Shown piece by piece: positions 7,251 to 13,712 of a DNA stretch of 18,133 nucleotides. Numbering within the stretch: the stretch's first letter is position 1; each line of letters begins with the position of its first letter. A model generated the notes under the pieces. That model saw only the letters and a list, made by a program, of their open reading frames with translations, was not told where the DNA came from and searched no databases. A program made the translations under genes and the position numbers. Source of the stretch: Planctomycetales bacterium (GTDB lineage: Bacteria; Planctomycetota; Phycisphaerae; SM23-33); contig DAOWOP010000039.1 of assembly GCA_030642005.1 (NCBI GenBank), positions 1-18,133 on the forward strand, read 5' to 3'.

Positions 7251-7284
7251 ACGTCGGATACGAACGAAAGCAGACTATTCATAA
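7197..7284 (+). pseudogene. Divergent purA 3'-end fragment
   Basis: In the frame offset from the HEPN gene, this segment encodes LTDKLAGFINVGYERKQTI. It aligns without gaps to the end of PurA (LTGRPVGLISVGPERKQTI), with 13 of the last 28 residues identical. The final 36 bases ending ACTATT share 27 of 36 with 6319-6354. No stop codon or upstream catalytic part is present. It looks like the displaced tail of an earlier purA copy, or one side of an integration event that placed the HEPN gene here. Confidence 0.6.
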
Positions 7285-7299
7285 GGGATTAGGGACCAG
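7284..7299. repeat. Two degenerate GGGACTA-type heptamers
   Basis: The sequence aGGGATTAGGGACCAGG contains two 7-bp units matching the GGGACCA/GGGACTT/GGGACTA units that border the four-helix-bundle cassette at 10222-10735. It is short and could be chance, but it sits just before uppS in the same gene cluster. It may be a relic of a lost element. Confidence 0.5.
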
Positions 7300-7308
7300 G
7301 CATTCCCC

Positions 7309-8085
7309 ATGGCAGAGATTCCTCAACAGGCGATTTCCGAGGCCCGTGCCGGATTGGGTATTCCGGACGAGCGGTTTCCCCACCACGTTGCGATCATAAT
7401 GGACGGTAACGGTCGTTGGGCTTCGAACAGGGGGTTGCCCAGGACCATGGGGCACGCCGAAGGCGGAAAAGTCGTCCGAAAGATCATAACCGCATCGGCC
7501 AGGCTTGGACTCGAAGCGCTGACGTTGTATTCCTTTTCCATCGAGAACTGGTCTCGCCCCCGCGACGAGGTCAACGCCTTGATGGGTTTATACGCCGAAT
7601 ACCTCGTCCGCGAGCGAGTAACGGTGATGGAGCACAATATTCGTCTCCGCCATCTTGGTCAGCGTGAAGGACTTCCCGAAAGCGTTCTGACCGAACTTGA
7701 CCGCTCGGTGAAAATCTCCAGCAGCAATACCGGAATGTGGCTGAACCTCGCGTTGAACTACGGCGCGAGAGCGGAACTGACCGCCGCCGTTCGCGCTATC
7801 GCCGCACGCGCAGCCGAGGGAAAAATCGCACCCGAACAGATTGACGAGCGGGTCATCTCCGACGCGCTGGATACAGCCGGGCTGCCCGACCCGGACCTGC
7901 TGATACGAACGGCGGGCGAAATGAGAGTCAGCAACTTTCTGCTCTGGCAGGTCTCATATGCCGAGTTTTACGTAACCGACACTCTCTGGCCTGACTTTGA
8001 CGAAGAGGATTTCGGCCGGGCAATTCACGCATTCGCCGATCGCCATCGTCGCTTCGGCGGACTGGAGACCAATGAAAAATGCTAA
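7309..8085 (+). CDS. uppS: Isoprenyl (undecaprenyl) diphosphate synthase
   Basis: This cis-prenyltransferase adds isopentenyl units to farnesyl diphosphate to make the C55 lipid carrier for cell-wall and envelope glycans. The 258 residues show HHVAIIMDGNGRWA with the catalytic Asp at about 31, GHAEGG, TLYSFSIENWSRP, LALNYGAR, and the C-terminal LLIRTAGEMRVSNFLLWQ and AEFYVTDTLWPDF. The A in RTAGE replaces the commoner S. Length is normal. The last residues, NEKC, and the stop codon lie inside an AAATGCT heptamer array, so an element inserted at the 3' end seems to have redefined the C terminus. It is followed by cdsA, a common pairing. Confidence 0.96.
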   Translation: MAEIPQQAISEARAGLGIPDERFPHHVAIIMDGNGRWASNRGLPRTMGHAEGGKVVRKIITASARLGLEALTLYSFSIENWSRPRDEVNALMGLYAEYLVRERVTVMEHNIRLRHLGQREGLPESVLTELDRSVKISSSNTGMWLNLALNYGARAELTAAVRAIAARAAEGKIAPEQIDERVISDALDTAGLPDPDLLIRTAGEMRVSNFLLWQVSYAEFYVTDTLWPDFDEEDFGRAIHAFADRHRRFGGLETNEKC

Positions 8086-8173
8086 ATGCTAAATGTTAAA
8101 TGCTAAATGCCGAATGCTGACCGCTGAATGCTTTTTTCAGTTTGTCATTTATCATTTTTCATTTGTCATTTCC
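8077..8173. repeat. Inverted heptamer element AAATGCT / TTTGTCA
   Basis: Eight 7-bp units (AAATGCT, AAATGCT, AAATGTT, AAATGCT, AAATGCC, GAATGCT, GACCGCT, GAATGCT) occupy 8077-8132. After a T-rich centre, four units (TTTGTCA, TTTATCA, TTTTTCA, TTTGTCA) occupy 8141-8168. The AAATG blocks pair with the CATTT blocks, leaving two-base mismatches every 7 bases, so the RNA would form a periodically bulged hairpin. GAATGCT and GACCGCT are the complement of the TCAGCAT/TCAGCGG units at 4660-4890, which links the two loci. The first unit supplies the uppS stop codon. Confidence 0.85.
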
Positions 8174-8231
8174 TTTTAGGCTTCGGTCGGCGCTTCCAAT
8201 TTGATCGATAAGAGTCTGTAATATACGGTTG

Positions 8232-9092
8232 ATGTTAAAACGAATAATAGTCGGTGCTGTTCTGATCGTCCTGATAGGCGTGCTGCTTTGGCTGGACCGG
8301 CGTGTCGAGTCGGCGGGGCTTGGCGGCCTGCCTTTGGCGGTGCTTATGGTGCTGCTGATTTCGGCGGGGTATCTGGAGTTGTCCCGTCTGGCCGAAAGCG
8401 TGGGCGTGTCCATATCCCGCTTCAGCGGCATGGTCTGCACGATTGCGGTTGGGACGCTGCCGTTCTGGCGACAGGCGCTGGCGGGCGGGCATTGGGCCTC
8501 GCTGACTCAAGTGGTTCTCGCTGCGGTGGTGCTGGTCCTGTTCGCCGATCAGATTATCCGTCATGGCCCAGCCGGCGCTATTCGGCGAATCGGCGTGTCG
8601 CTTCTGGCGGTGTGCTATCTTGGCGTCTGCGCCGCCGTCGTGCTGGACATCAGGATGCAGTTCGGTTTGAAGGCGTTCGTGCTGTTCCTTCTGGCCGTCA
8701 AGGCCACCGACATCGGGGCGTACTTTACCGGTTCCGCCATCGGGCGGCATAAGATGGCGCCCCGGCTCAGTCCCGGCAAGAGTTGGGAAGGTCTGGCAGG
8801 CGGACTTGTTTTTTCAGCGGCGGTCGCGGCTGGGTTTATAATGATTGTGGACCGGCTGGGAGGCACCGAAGATGTCGGCGGGCGGATTACTCCATTGTCG
8901 GCGGCCTGTTTCGCGGCAGCCGTTGGCCTGTTCGGCCAGATCGCCGACCTGTGCGAATCGGCGCTGAAACGTGATGCGGGCATCAAGGACGCCGGCGCGT
9001 CGGCGGGACCCTTCGGCGGGGTCCTGGATGTTGTCGATTCGCCGCTGCTGGCGGCGCCGGTGGCGTATGTCTTTCTGGCGCTGCTGTTGTGA
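8232..9092 (+). CDS. cdsA: Phosphatidate cytidylyltransferase
   Basis: This is an inner-membrane enzyme making CDP-diacylglycerol from phosphatidate and CTP, the precursor of the acidic phospholipids and phosphatidylethanolamine. The 286-residue protein is strongly hydrophobic, with about seven to eight membrane segments. It has the family core AVKATDIGAYFTGSAIGRHK, then LSPGKSWEGLAGG and the C-terminal signature GQIADLCESALKRDAGIKD continuing to GGVLDVVDS. The usual LLPGHGG is replaced by SAGPFGG. ATG 8232 is preferred over the TTG three bases earlier. It follows uppS in the same direction, separated by the heptamer hairpin. Confidence 0.95.
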   Translation: MLKRIIVGAVLIVLIGVLLWLDRRVESAGLGGLPLAVLMVLLISAGYLELSRLAESVGVSISRFSGMVCTIAVGTLPFWRQALAGGHWASLTQVVLAAVVLVLFADQIIRHGPAGAIRRIGVSLLAVCYLGVCAAVVLDIRMQFGLKAFVLFLLAVKATDIGAYFTGSAIGRHKMAPRLSPGKSWEGLAGGLVFSAAVAAGFIMIVDRLGGTEDVGGRITPLSAACFAAAVGLFGQIADLCESALKRDAGIKDAGASAGPFGGVLDVVDSPLLAAPVAYVFLALLL

Positions 9093-9103
9093 GTATGAAG
9101 CGG

Positions 9104-9263
9104 AAATCCGAATATCGAAATCCGAAATACGAAACAAATTCAAATGACCAAAATCCGAAATCTCAAACTGAGGACATTCTCTTATCCGTCGCGCATTTGT
9201 TTTGAACATTTGAATTTCAGATTTCGAATTTGTTTCGGATTTCGTGCTTCGGATTTCGGATTT
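9104..9263. repeat. Inverted-repeat element with AAATCCG heptamers (MITE-like)
   Basis: The left arm starts AAATCCG AATATCG AAATCCG AAATACG and continues into AAACAAATTCAAATG (to 9145). The reverse complement of the right arm (9208-9263) reads AAATCCG AAATCCG AAGCACG AAATCCG then AAACAAATTC and ends AAATTCAAATG. The arms thus share four 7-bp units and a non-repetitive inner part. They enclose about 60 bases without a gene. The element fills the gap between cdsA and phoH. The next ribosome site and TTG start lie just outside. Confidence 0.88.
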
Positions 9264-9294
9264 TGAATGCCAGTGATGATCTGGAGATTGCGAT

Positions 9295-10251
9295 TTGGAA
9301 CTGACGGTTACATTGGAGCAGCCGGAGCGGTCTTCGGTTTTATTCGGTCCGGCCGATGCGTATCTCAAGACGATACGCCAGATGATGAACGTCCAGATGT
9401 TCGCCCGCGGCGGGGTTGTTCGGATAACCGGGGCGGCCAAGAACGTCTCGCGGGCAGCGGCGGTGCTGGCGGCGCTTCAGCGGCGAATGAGACACGATAA
9501 GCCCATCGGCGACAGGGAAGTCGCCGACGCGGTCGCCGAGGCCTCGGCTGAAGGCGACTCGACCGAAGCCGCCGAGAGCATCACGGTCTATAACGGTCAG
9601 GCCGTCCATCCACGCTCGCCGGGGCAGAGACGGTACGTCGAGGCGATAAGAAAGCACGATATGGTATTCTGCACCGGTCCGGCGGGAACGGGAAAGACAT
9701 ACCTGGCCGTGGCAATGGCGGTTCACATGCTCAAGGCCGACCGCGCCAAACGCATGATCCTGGTCCGTCCGGCGGTCGAGGCCGGCGAAAAACTCGGCTT
9801 CCTGCCGGGGGACATGCAGGCAAAGGTCAACCCCTACCTCCGCCCGCTCTTCGACGCACTGCACGACATGATGGACTTCGAACAGTCCAGGCGGTTCATG
9901 GCCAACGACATCATCGAGGTCATTCCGTTGGCGTTCATGCGAGGAAGGACGCTCAACGATTCGGTAATAATCCTCGACGAGGCACAGAACACCACCCAGG
10001 CCCAGATGCTGATGTTCTTGACCCGGATGGGCCACGGCTCGAAAATGATTATCACCGGCGACGATTCGCAGATCGACCTGCCCGAAAACGTTACCAGCGG
10101 GCTGATCGACTCTGCCCGCCGGCTAAAGGGCATCAAAGGATTAATTTTCGTTCGTCTGGACAGACATGACATCGTTCGTCACCACCTGGTACAGAACGTC
10201 GTGGATGCGTACGGAGAGAATAGGGACCAGGGACTTGGGACTAGGGACTAG
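9295..10251 (+). CDS. phoH: PhoH family P-loop ATPase
   Basis: This is a cytoplasmic ATPase of the PhoH/YbeZ type, generally tied to RNA metabolism through YbeY. The 318 residues have an N-terminal KH-like region, Walker A GPAGTGKT (about residues 128-135), RPAVEAGEKLGFLPGD, VNPYLRPLFDAL, and Walker B VIILDEAQNTT followed by ITGDDSQIDLP. The start is TTG 9295, preceded at good spacing by GGAG. No ATG gives the family N terminus. The last nine residues (RDQGLGTRD) and the stop are encoded by the GGGACTA heptamer arm of the neighbouring cassette. The native C terminus therefore probably ended near VVDAYGE. Confidence 0.95.
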   Translation: MELTVTLEQPERSSVLFGPADAYLKTIRQMMNVQMFARGGVVRITGAAKNVSRAAAVLAALQRRMRHDKPIGDREVADAVAEASAEGDSTEAAESITVYNGQAVHPRSPGQRRYVEAIRKHDMVFCTGPAGTGKTYLAVAMAVHMLKADRAKRMILVRPAVEAGEKLGFLPGDMQAKVNPYLRPLFDALHDMMDFEQSRRFMANDIIEVIPLAFMRGRTLNDSVIILDEAQNTTQAQMLMFLTRMGHGSKMIITGDDSQIDLPENVTSGLIDSARRLKGIKGLIFVRLDRHDIVRHHLVQNVVDAYGENRDQGLGTRD

Positions 10252-10735
10252 GAAAAAAAGAATGGAGATAAATACGGGTGATATACGGAGTTATCGGGAC
10301 CTGGTTGCCTGGCAGAAGACGATGGCGCTGGCGAAGCGCATATACGGTGCGACGAAATTATTTCCGGCCGAAGAAATGTACGGACTGGCCCAGCAGATGA
10401 GACGGGCGGCAGTATCAGTGCCGTCAAATATCGCGGAAGGATACGGCCGGGGCGGCCGAAAGAAGTACATTCATTTTCTCCATATTGCTCGTGGTAGCCT
10501 GTACGAAGTTGAAACTCAGACATTAATTGCCGGAAATTTGACCTATCTGACAGGTGAGCAAGTCGATTCGCTGCTGGAGGATGCGAACGAATGCTCACGC
10601 ATACTTGGTGGTCTGATAAAAAGTCTAAATACTGGAAAATGACCAGGCTTCGGAATTGAGACTGTTTTTTTGTCCAGTCCCACTTTGCTCTGCGAAGCGC
10701 TACGCATAGCAGAGAGTCCCAAGTCCCTGGTCCCT
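10222..10735 (+). mobile_element. Four-helix-bundle cassette with perfect 21-bp inverted repeats
   Basis: A 21-bp sequence beginning AGGGACCAGGG and ending TGGGACT at 10222-10242 is repeated as its exact reverse complement at 10715-10735. Both are built of 7-bp units (GGGACCA, GGGACTT, GGGACTA). The left arm continues with two more GGGACTA-type units to 10252. Between them lies one gene, of the 23S rRNA intervening-sequence type. The layout, complementary ends around an S23-like gene, is the same as that of IVS elements in 23S rRNA genes. Here it sits between two protein genes (phoH and pgpH) that are normally adjacent. Confidence 0.85.
10262..10642 (+). CDS. Four helix bundle protein (23S rRNA intervening-sequence / S23 type)
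   Basis: The protein has 126 residues and is highly typical of the family: SYRDLVAWQKTMALAKRIY, LFPAEEMYGLAQQMRRAAVS, VPSNIAEGYGRGGRKKYIHF, then a helix with ARGSLYEVETQTLIAGNL and a C-terminal helix SRILGGLIKSLN. Homologues are encoded in 23S rRNA insertions of Leptospira and Coxiella, and the fold is shared with the Avd protein of diversity-generating retroelements. Avd and its relatives are basic oligomers thought to bind nucleic acid. The molecular role of the stand-alone type is not established. ATG 10262 starts the family N terminus. The ribosome site is only a weak AAAG-rich stretch. No reverse transcriptase or template repeat is present nearby. Confidence 0.95.
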   Translation: MEINTGDIRSYRDLVAWQKTMALAKRIYGATKLFPAEEMYGLAQQMRRAAVSVPSNIAEGYGRGGRKKYIHFLHIARGSLYEVETQTLIAGNLTYLTGEQVDSLLEDANECSRILGGLIKSLNTGK

Positions 10736-10743
10736 GATTTATC

Positions 10744-12522
10744 ATGTTTTTTAAGAAGAAAAATCGACAGCGTCGTGAGATTCGCAAGAGCGTCCCAGCC
10801 GGGCCTGAACGCTGGCAGCGGTTCCGCGATGCCGGCGGGATCGGGTCGGTCTTGCTGGCAACGGGGTTGTTTGTCGCGGTGCTGATAATGGACGCCTGCC
10901 CGCTGGAACCGGCGCCCTATCGCCTCGGCGGATACCTTCCCGAAGACGTGTACGCCCGCGTTTCGTTCAGGTTCGCCGGCGCTGAAAGCCCGACGACCGC
11001 ACCGGCGACCCAGCCGGCCGTTCGACCTGGCTCACGGCAGGCCGGAAAGGTCATACTCAAAGGCAGACTGCTCGCAGCCAAGACCTCAAGCGGCGGACTG
11101 AAAGACGCGCAGGTGGCGATCCTCTCGGCTGAACACGAGGCGTTCCTGCAACAGCGCAGCATTGATTCGCCCCTGCGGCGGTTCTGGATATTCCTTGGCC
11201 GGGCCGGAATAATCGCCGGCGTCGTCGCCCTGCTGTGCCTTTACGTCGCCAAGTACAGCCCCCGGATCGTGAAGAACCACTGGCGGGGTCTGGCCATCGC
11301 GGCGCTGATCCTGCTGGTGCTGCTGTTAAGCCGGGTTGCCGTCGGCGCAGGAAGGATGAATCCGTACCTGTCGGTCTTCGGGATATTCGTAGCCGCCGCC
11401 ATGCTCGCCATCGCTTACGACCAGCGTTTTGCCTTTGCCGTCGCCGGGGCGCTGGTGATACTGACGGCCTTGCAGATTCGCCTCGGCACCGGCGGGCTGC
11501 TGGTGTTATGGTCGGCCGCTGCGGCAATCGTCTTCCAGCTGCACGAGGTTCGCACCCGCAGCAAACTCATCGAGACCGGCGGCGTGGTTGCGGTGGTGGT
11601 GTTCCTGGCTGTCTGTCTGGTTGAATCCGCCGCCGACATACCGGGGCGATTTATTCTTGTCGATGGTTGTTATGCCGCCGGAGCGGCTGTCGCCGGAGGG
11701 TTCCTCACACAGGGCATCCTGCCCCTGATTGAGCGGATATTCTCCGTCGCCACGTCGCTGACGCTGCTGGAATGGTGCGATGCCAACAAGCCCCTGCTGA
11801 AGCGCCTGGCGCTCGAAGCGCCCGGGACGTACAATCATTCGCTGGTGTTGGGCGCGATGTGCGAATCGGCCGCCGATGCCGTCGGTGCTCGCGGGCTGCT
11901 GGCGAGGGTCGGCGCTTACTATCACGACGTCGGAAAAATCAACAAACCCGATTATTTCATTGAGAACCAGGCTGGTTCTGCCTCGAAGCACGAAAAACTT
12001 TCTCCGGCGATGAGCCTGCTGGTCATCAAGGGCCACGTCAAGGACGGTGTGGAGATGGCCAGGCAGTACGGCCTGCCGAGGGTCCTGCGGGAATTCATCG
12101 CTACGCACCACGGTACGACGCTGGTGGAGTATTTTTACCACGCCGCTGCCGAGCAGCGAGCCGATAACGGCGAAAGCGCGCCCGACGAAGTCGAGTTCCG
12201 CTATCCAGGCCCGAAGCCGGGAACGAAAGAGGCTGCTATTCTAATGCTTGCGGATGCATCCGAATCGAGCGTCCGCGCCGCGCCGGAACCGACAGCCGGA
12301 AAGATCGAAACGCAGGTCCACTTCGTAATCACCAAGCGGCTGATGGACGGGCAACTGGACGATTGCGAACTGACGCTCCGGGAGGTCCACGCCATTGAGA
12401 CCTCGCTGGTCAAGAGCCTCTGCGGAATGTACCACATCCGCCTGAAATACCCCTCGCAGGAAAAACCGAAGACCAACGGCGACGAAGAAAAACCCAACGG
12501 TTCCAAACACCAAAAGGAATAA
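10744..12522 (+). CDS. 7TM-HD family membrane phosphohydrolase (PgpH/YqfF-like)
   Basis: The protein has 592 residues. It consists of a basic N terminus, one membrane helix (about 36-52), a short extracytoplasmic region, about seven further membrane helices (about 140-345), and a cytoplasmic HD domain. The HD motifs are YNHS (about 363), YHDVGKI (about 392-398), ATHHGTT (about 455) and LADASESSVRA (about 500). Relatives such as Listeria PgpH degrade cyclic di-AMP, but the nucleotide specificity here is inferred only by family. The extracytoplasmic part is about 90 residues, much smaller than in the classical approximately 700-residue proteins. It follows phoH, as in many bacteria, apart from the intervening cassette. 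The expected ybeY does not follow. Confidence 0.9.
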   Translation: MFFKKKNRQRREIRKSVPAGPERWQRFRDAGGIGSVLLATGLFVAVLIMDACPLEPAPYRLGGYLPEDVYARVSFRFAGAESPTTAPATQPAVRPGSRQAGKVILKGRLLAAKTSSGGLKDAQVAILSAEHEAFLQQRSIDSPLRRFWIFLGRAGIIAGVVALLCLYVAKYSPRIVKNHWRGLAIAALILLVLLLSRVAVGAGRMNPYLSVFGIFVAAAMLAIAYDQRFAFAVAGALVILTALQIRLGTGGLLVLWSAAAAIVFQLHEVRTRSKLIETGGVVAVVVFLAVCLVESAADIPGRFILVDGCYAAGAAVAGGFLTQGILPLIERIFSVATSLTLLEWCDANKPLLKRLALEAPGTYNHSLVLGAMCESAADAVGARGLLARVGAYYHDVGKINKPDYFIENQAGSASKHEKLSPAMSLLVIKGHVKDGVEMARQYGLPRVLREFIATHHGTTLVEYFYHAAAEQRADNGESAPDEVEFRYPGPKPGTKEAAILMLADASESSVRAAPEPTAGKIETQVHFVITKRLMDGQLDDCELTLREVHAIETSLVKSLCGMYHIRLKYPSQEKPKTNGDEEKPNGSKHQKE

Positions 12523-12558
12523 AGGCGGTACCGTGGCCTTGAATTTTACTATGACGGG

Positions 12559-12737
12559 TCAGATTCGTTCCACTGCTGCGCCGAGTTGCCGGGCCGACCT
12601 GGCAAACGCCACGTCGGCTGTAACCAGGAGCAGTTGATTGGAATGGGCAATCACAAGGTGCATTGCATCCAATGGGCGCAGGCCGGCTCGGCGCAGTATG
12701 CTCCGGTTAATGTGCTGGCGTCGATATACGCCTTCAA
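12559..12737 (-). pseudogene. Broken PIN-domain toxin
   Basis: On the minus strand, a TTG overlapping the antitoxin stop begins KAYIDASTLTGAYCAEPA, a typical PIN-domain N terminus with the first catalytic aspartate. The frame then ends at a stop soon after. In another frame the C-terminal half of a PIN domain follows directly: LRPLDAMHLVIAHSNQLLL, then VTADVAFARSARQLG with the last acidic residue. The middle of the gene, about 80 codons in a normal VapC-like protein, is missing, and the two ends are out of frame. The toxin is therefore inactive, while its antitoxin gene is intact. Confidence 0.75.
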
Positions 12738-12970
12738 ACCCGTTCCTCCTCACGCATTTCACGGAGCGTGTCGGTCAGAGTCTTGCCGCGAGGTTTGATC
12801 GAGGCGCGGAACTCCGACAGGTCCGGAAAGACAGGGCGACGAGTATCGGCGGGGACAATTCGAGCCACCGGCTTTCCGTAGCGGGTGATCGTCGTCGATT
12901 CGCCGCATTCCGCCTCGTGAATTACCTTGCTCATACGCGTTCGGATTTCTTTTACACTAAGAGCCTTCAT
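12734..12970 (-). CDS. Phd/YefM-family antitoxin
   Basis: The protein has 78 residues. The N terminus KALSVKEIRTRMSKVI and the ITRYGKPVARIVP segment are the DNA-binding part shared by Phd and YefM antitoxins. The C-terminal tail (LTDTLREMREEERV) would bind the toxin. GGAGG lies 6 bases before ATG. The stop overlaps the toxin start, so the pair was translationally coupled. An imperfect palindrome directly upstream is the likely autoregulatory operator. The partner is a broken PIN gene, making this an orphan antitoxin. Confidence 0.85.
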   Translation of the reverse strand: MKALSVKEIRTRMSKVIHEAECGESTTITRYGKPVARIVPADTRRPVFPDLSEFRASIKPRGKTLTDTLREMREEERV

Positions 12971-12980
12971 TATCGGCCTC

Positions 12981-13003
12981 CACTAAGTTGAACATCTTTA
13001 GTG
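12981..13003 (-). promoter_or_regulatory. Palindromic operator candidate upstream of the antitoxin gene
   Basis: CACTAA and TTAGTG form the outer arms of a 23-base imperfect palindrome ending about 10 bases before the antitoxin start codon. Phd/YefM proteins repress their own operon by binding such palindromes, so this is the likely binding site. The assignment rests on position and symmetry only. Confidence 0.5.
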
Positions 13004-13042
13004 AACACCTTTTCTTCGTCAACGCAAGATAAAGAGGGGTTT

Positions 13043-13369
13043 TTAAGCGGTTGATGCGATTTTCTTGTGTCTCGCGCGAGGCTTTTTGGGGGAGCGTTGA
13101 CGAACATCATCAATCTGTTCAAGGCACAGTCGCCAAAATCTGCGGTCGGTGATTGGTTGTTTATTCTTGCCCCATGGTACCGTTGTCATCTTGTGCAGCG
13201 CGATTGCGGCATGATCTGCGACGATTCCCGGATGGTCCAGCGCGGGCAGCAGTTCATCAGACTTGGTAGCGTAGTCGTCAGCCAGAAAAGCCACGGCTTC
13301 AACCAAATCGACAAGGCTGTCGCTCTTTCTTAAAATCGACACGGCTTTCTTGTGAGTAAGTGAACTCAT
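13043..13369 (-). CDS. Hypothetical protein, helical
   Basis: The protein has 108 residues and no family that I recognise. The first half is helix-forming (KKAVSILRKSDSLVDLVEAV, then AFLADDYATKSDELLPAL). A central DHPGIVADHAAIALHKMT has a HEAT-repeat flavour, and the C terminus is strongly basic (PKKPRARHKKIASTA). It starts 12 bases after the stop of the next gene on the same strand, so the two are probably co-transcribed. Ribosome site is weak. It lies in an accessory region between pgpH and the YqaA-like gene. Confidence 0.55.
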   Translation of the reverse strand: MSSLTHKKAVSILRKSDSLVDLVEAVAFLADDYATKSDELLPALDHPGIVADHAAIALHKMTTVPWGKNKQPITDRRFWRLCLEQIDDVRQRSPKKPRARHKKIASTA

Positions 13370-13381
13370 AACACACTTCTA

Positions 13382-13708
13382 TTACTGCCCATATACGGTT
13401 AAATCTTCGGCAAGAGGAAGGGCTTTCTTGACCTTTTCCAATATGTCCTCTTTCAGTAAAAATCCATCTTCTGCACGATTGAGACTTGAAGTCCGAAATA
13501 TCGCTTGTATGTGCCCACTCCGGGCGATTAATGAGAATCCGTAGTTCGCCTTTATGTCCGGCTCAAGGCTTAACCACTCGGCATGACCCGGACAGGAATC
13601 ATTAGAGGCTTCTTTCAGAAGAACCTTATCATCTCCTGTAATTATACCAAGAAAAAGTGTTTTTGTCTTGGTATTTAACAATTGGATGTATCGTTGTTCA
13701 ATCCGCAT
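13382..13708 (-). CDS. Hypothetical protein
   Basis: The protein has 108 residues, with no recognised family. It alternates short strands and turns (RYIQLLNTKTKTLFLGIITG, FSLIARSGHIQAIFRTSSL) and ends with an EDILEKVKKALPLAEDL helix, so a small alpha/beta fold is likely. Its DNA is visibly more AT-rich than the neighbouring core genes, which points to later acquisition. ATG 13708 begins only four bases after the stop of the upstream YqaA-like gene and lacks a clear ribosome site. Expression may depend on translational coupling. Confidence 0.55.
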   Translation of the reverse strand: MRIEQRYIQLLNTKTKTLFLGIITGDDKVLLKEASNDSCPGHAEWLSLEPDIKANYGFSLIARSGHIQAIFRTSSLNRAEDGFLLKEDILEKVKKALPLAEDLTVYGQ

Positions 13709-13712
13709 TTTA

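Noticed and set aside
10262..10642. Diversity-generating retroelement accessory gene (Avd)
   Set aside because: The fold is related, but no reverse transcriptase, template repeat or variable repeat was found in the window; the IVS-type assignment fits better.
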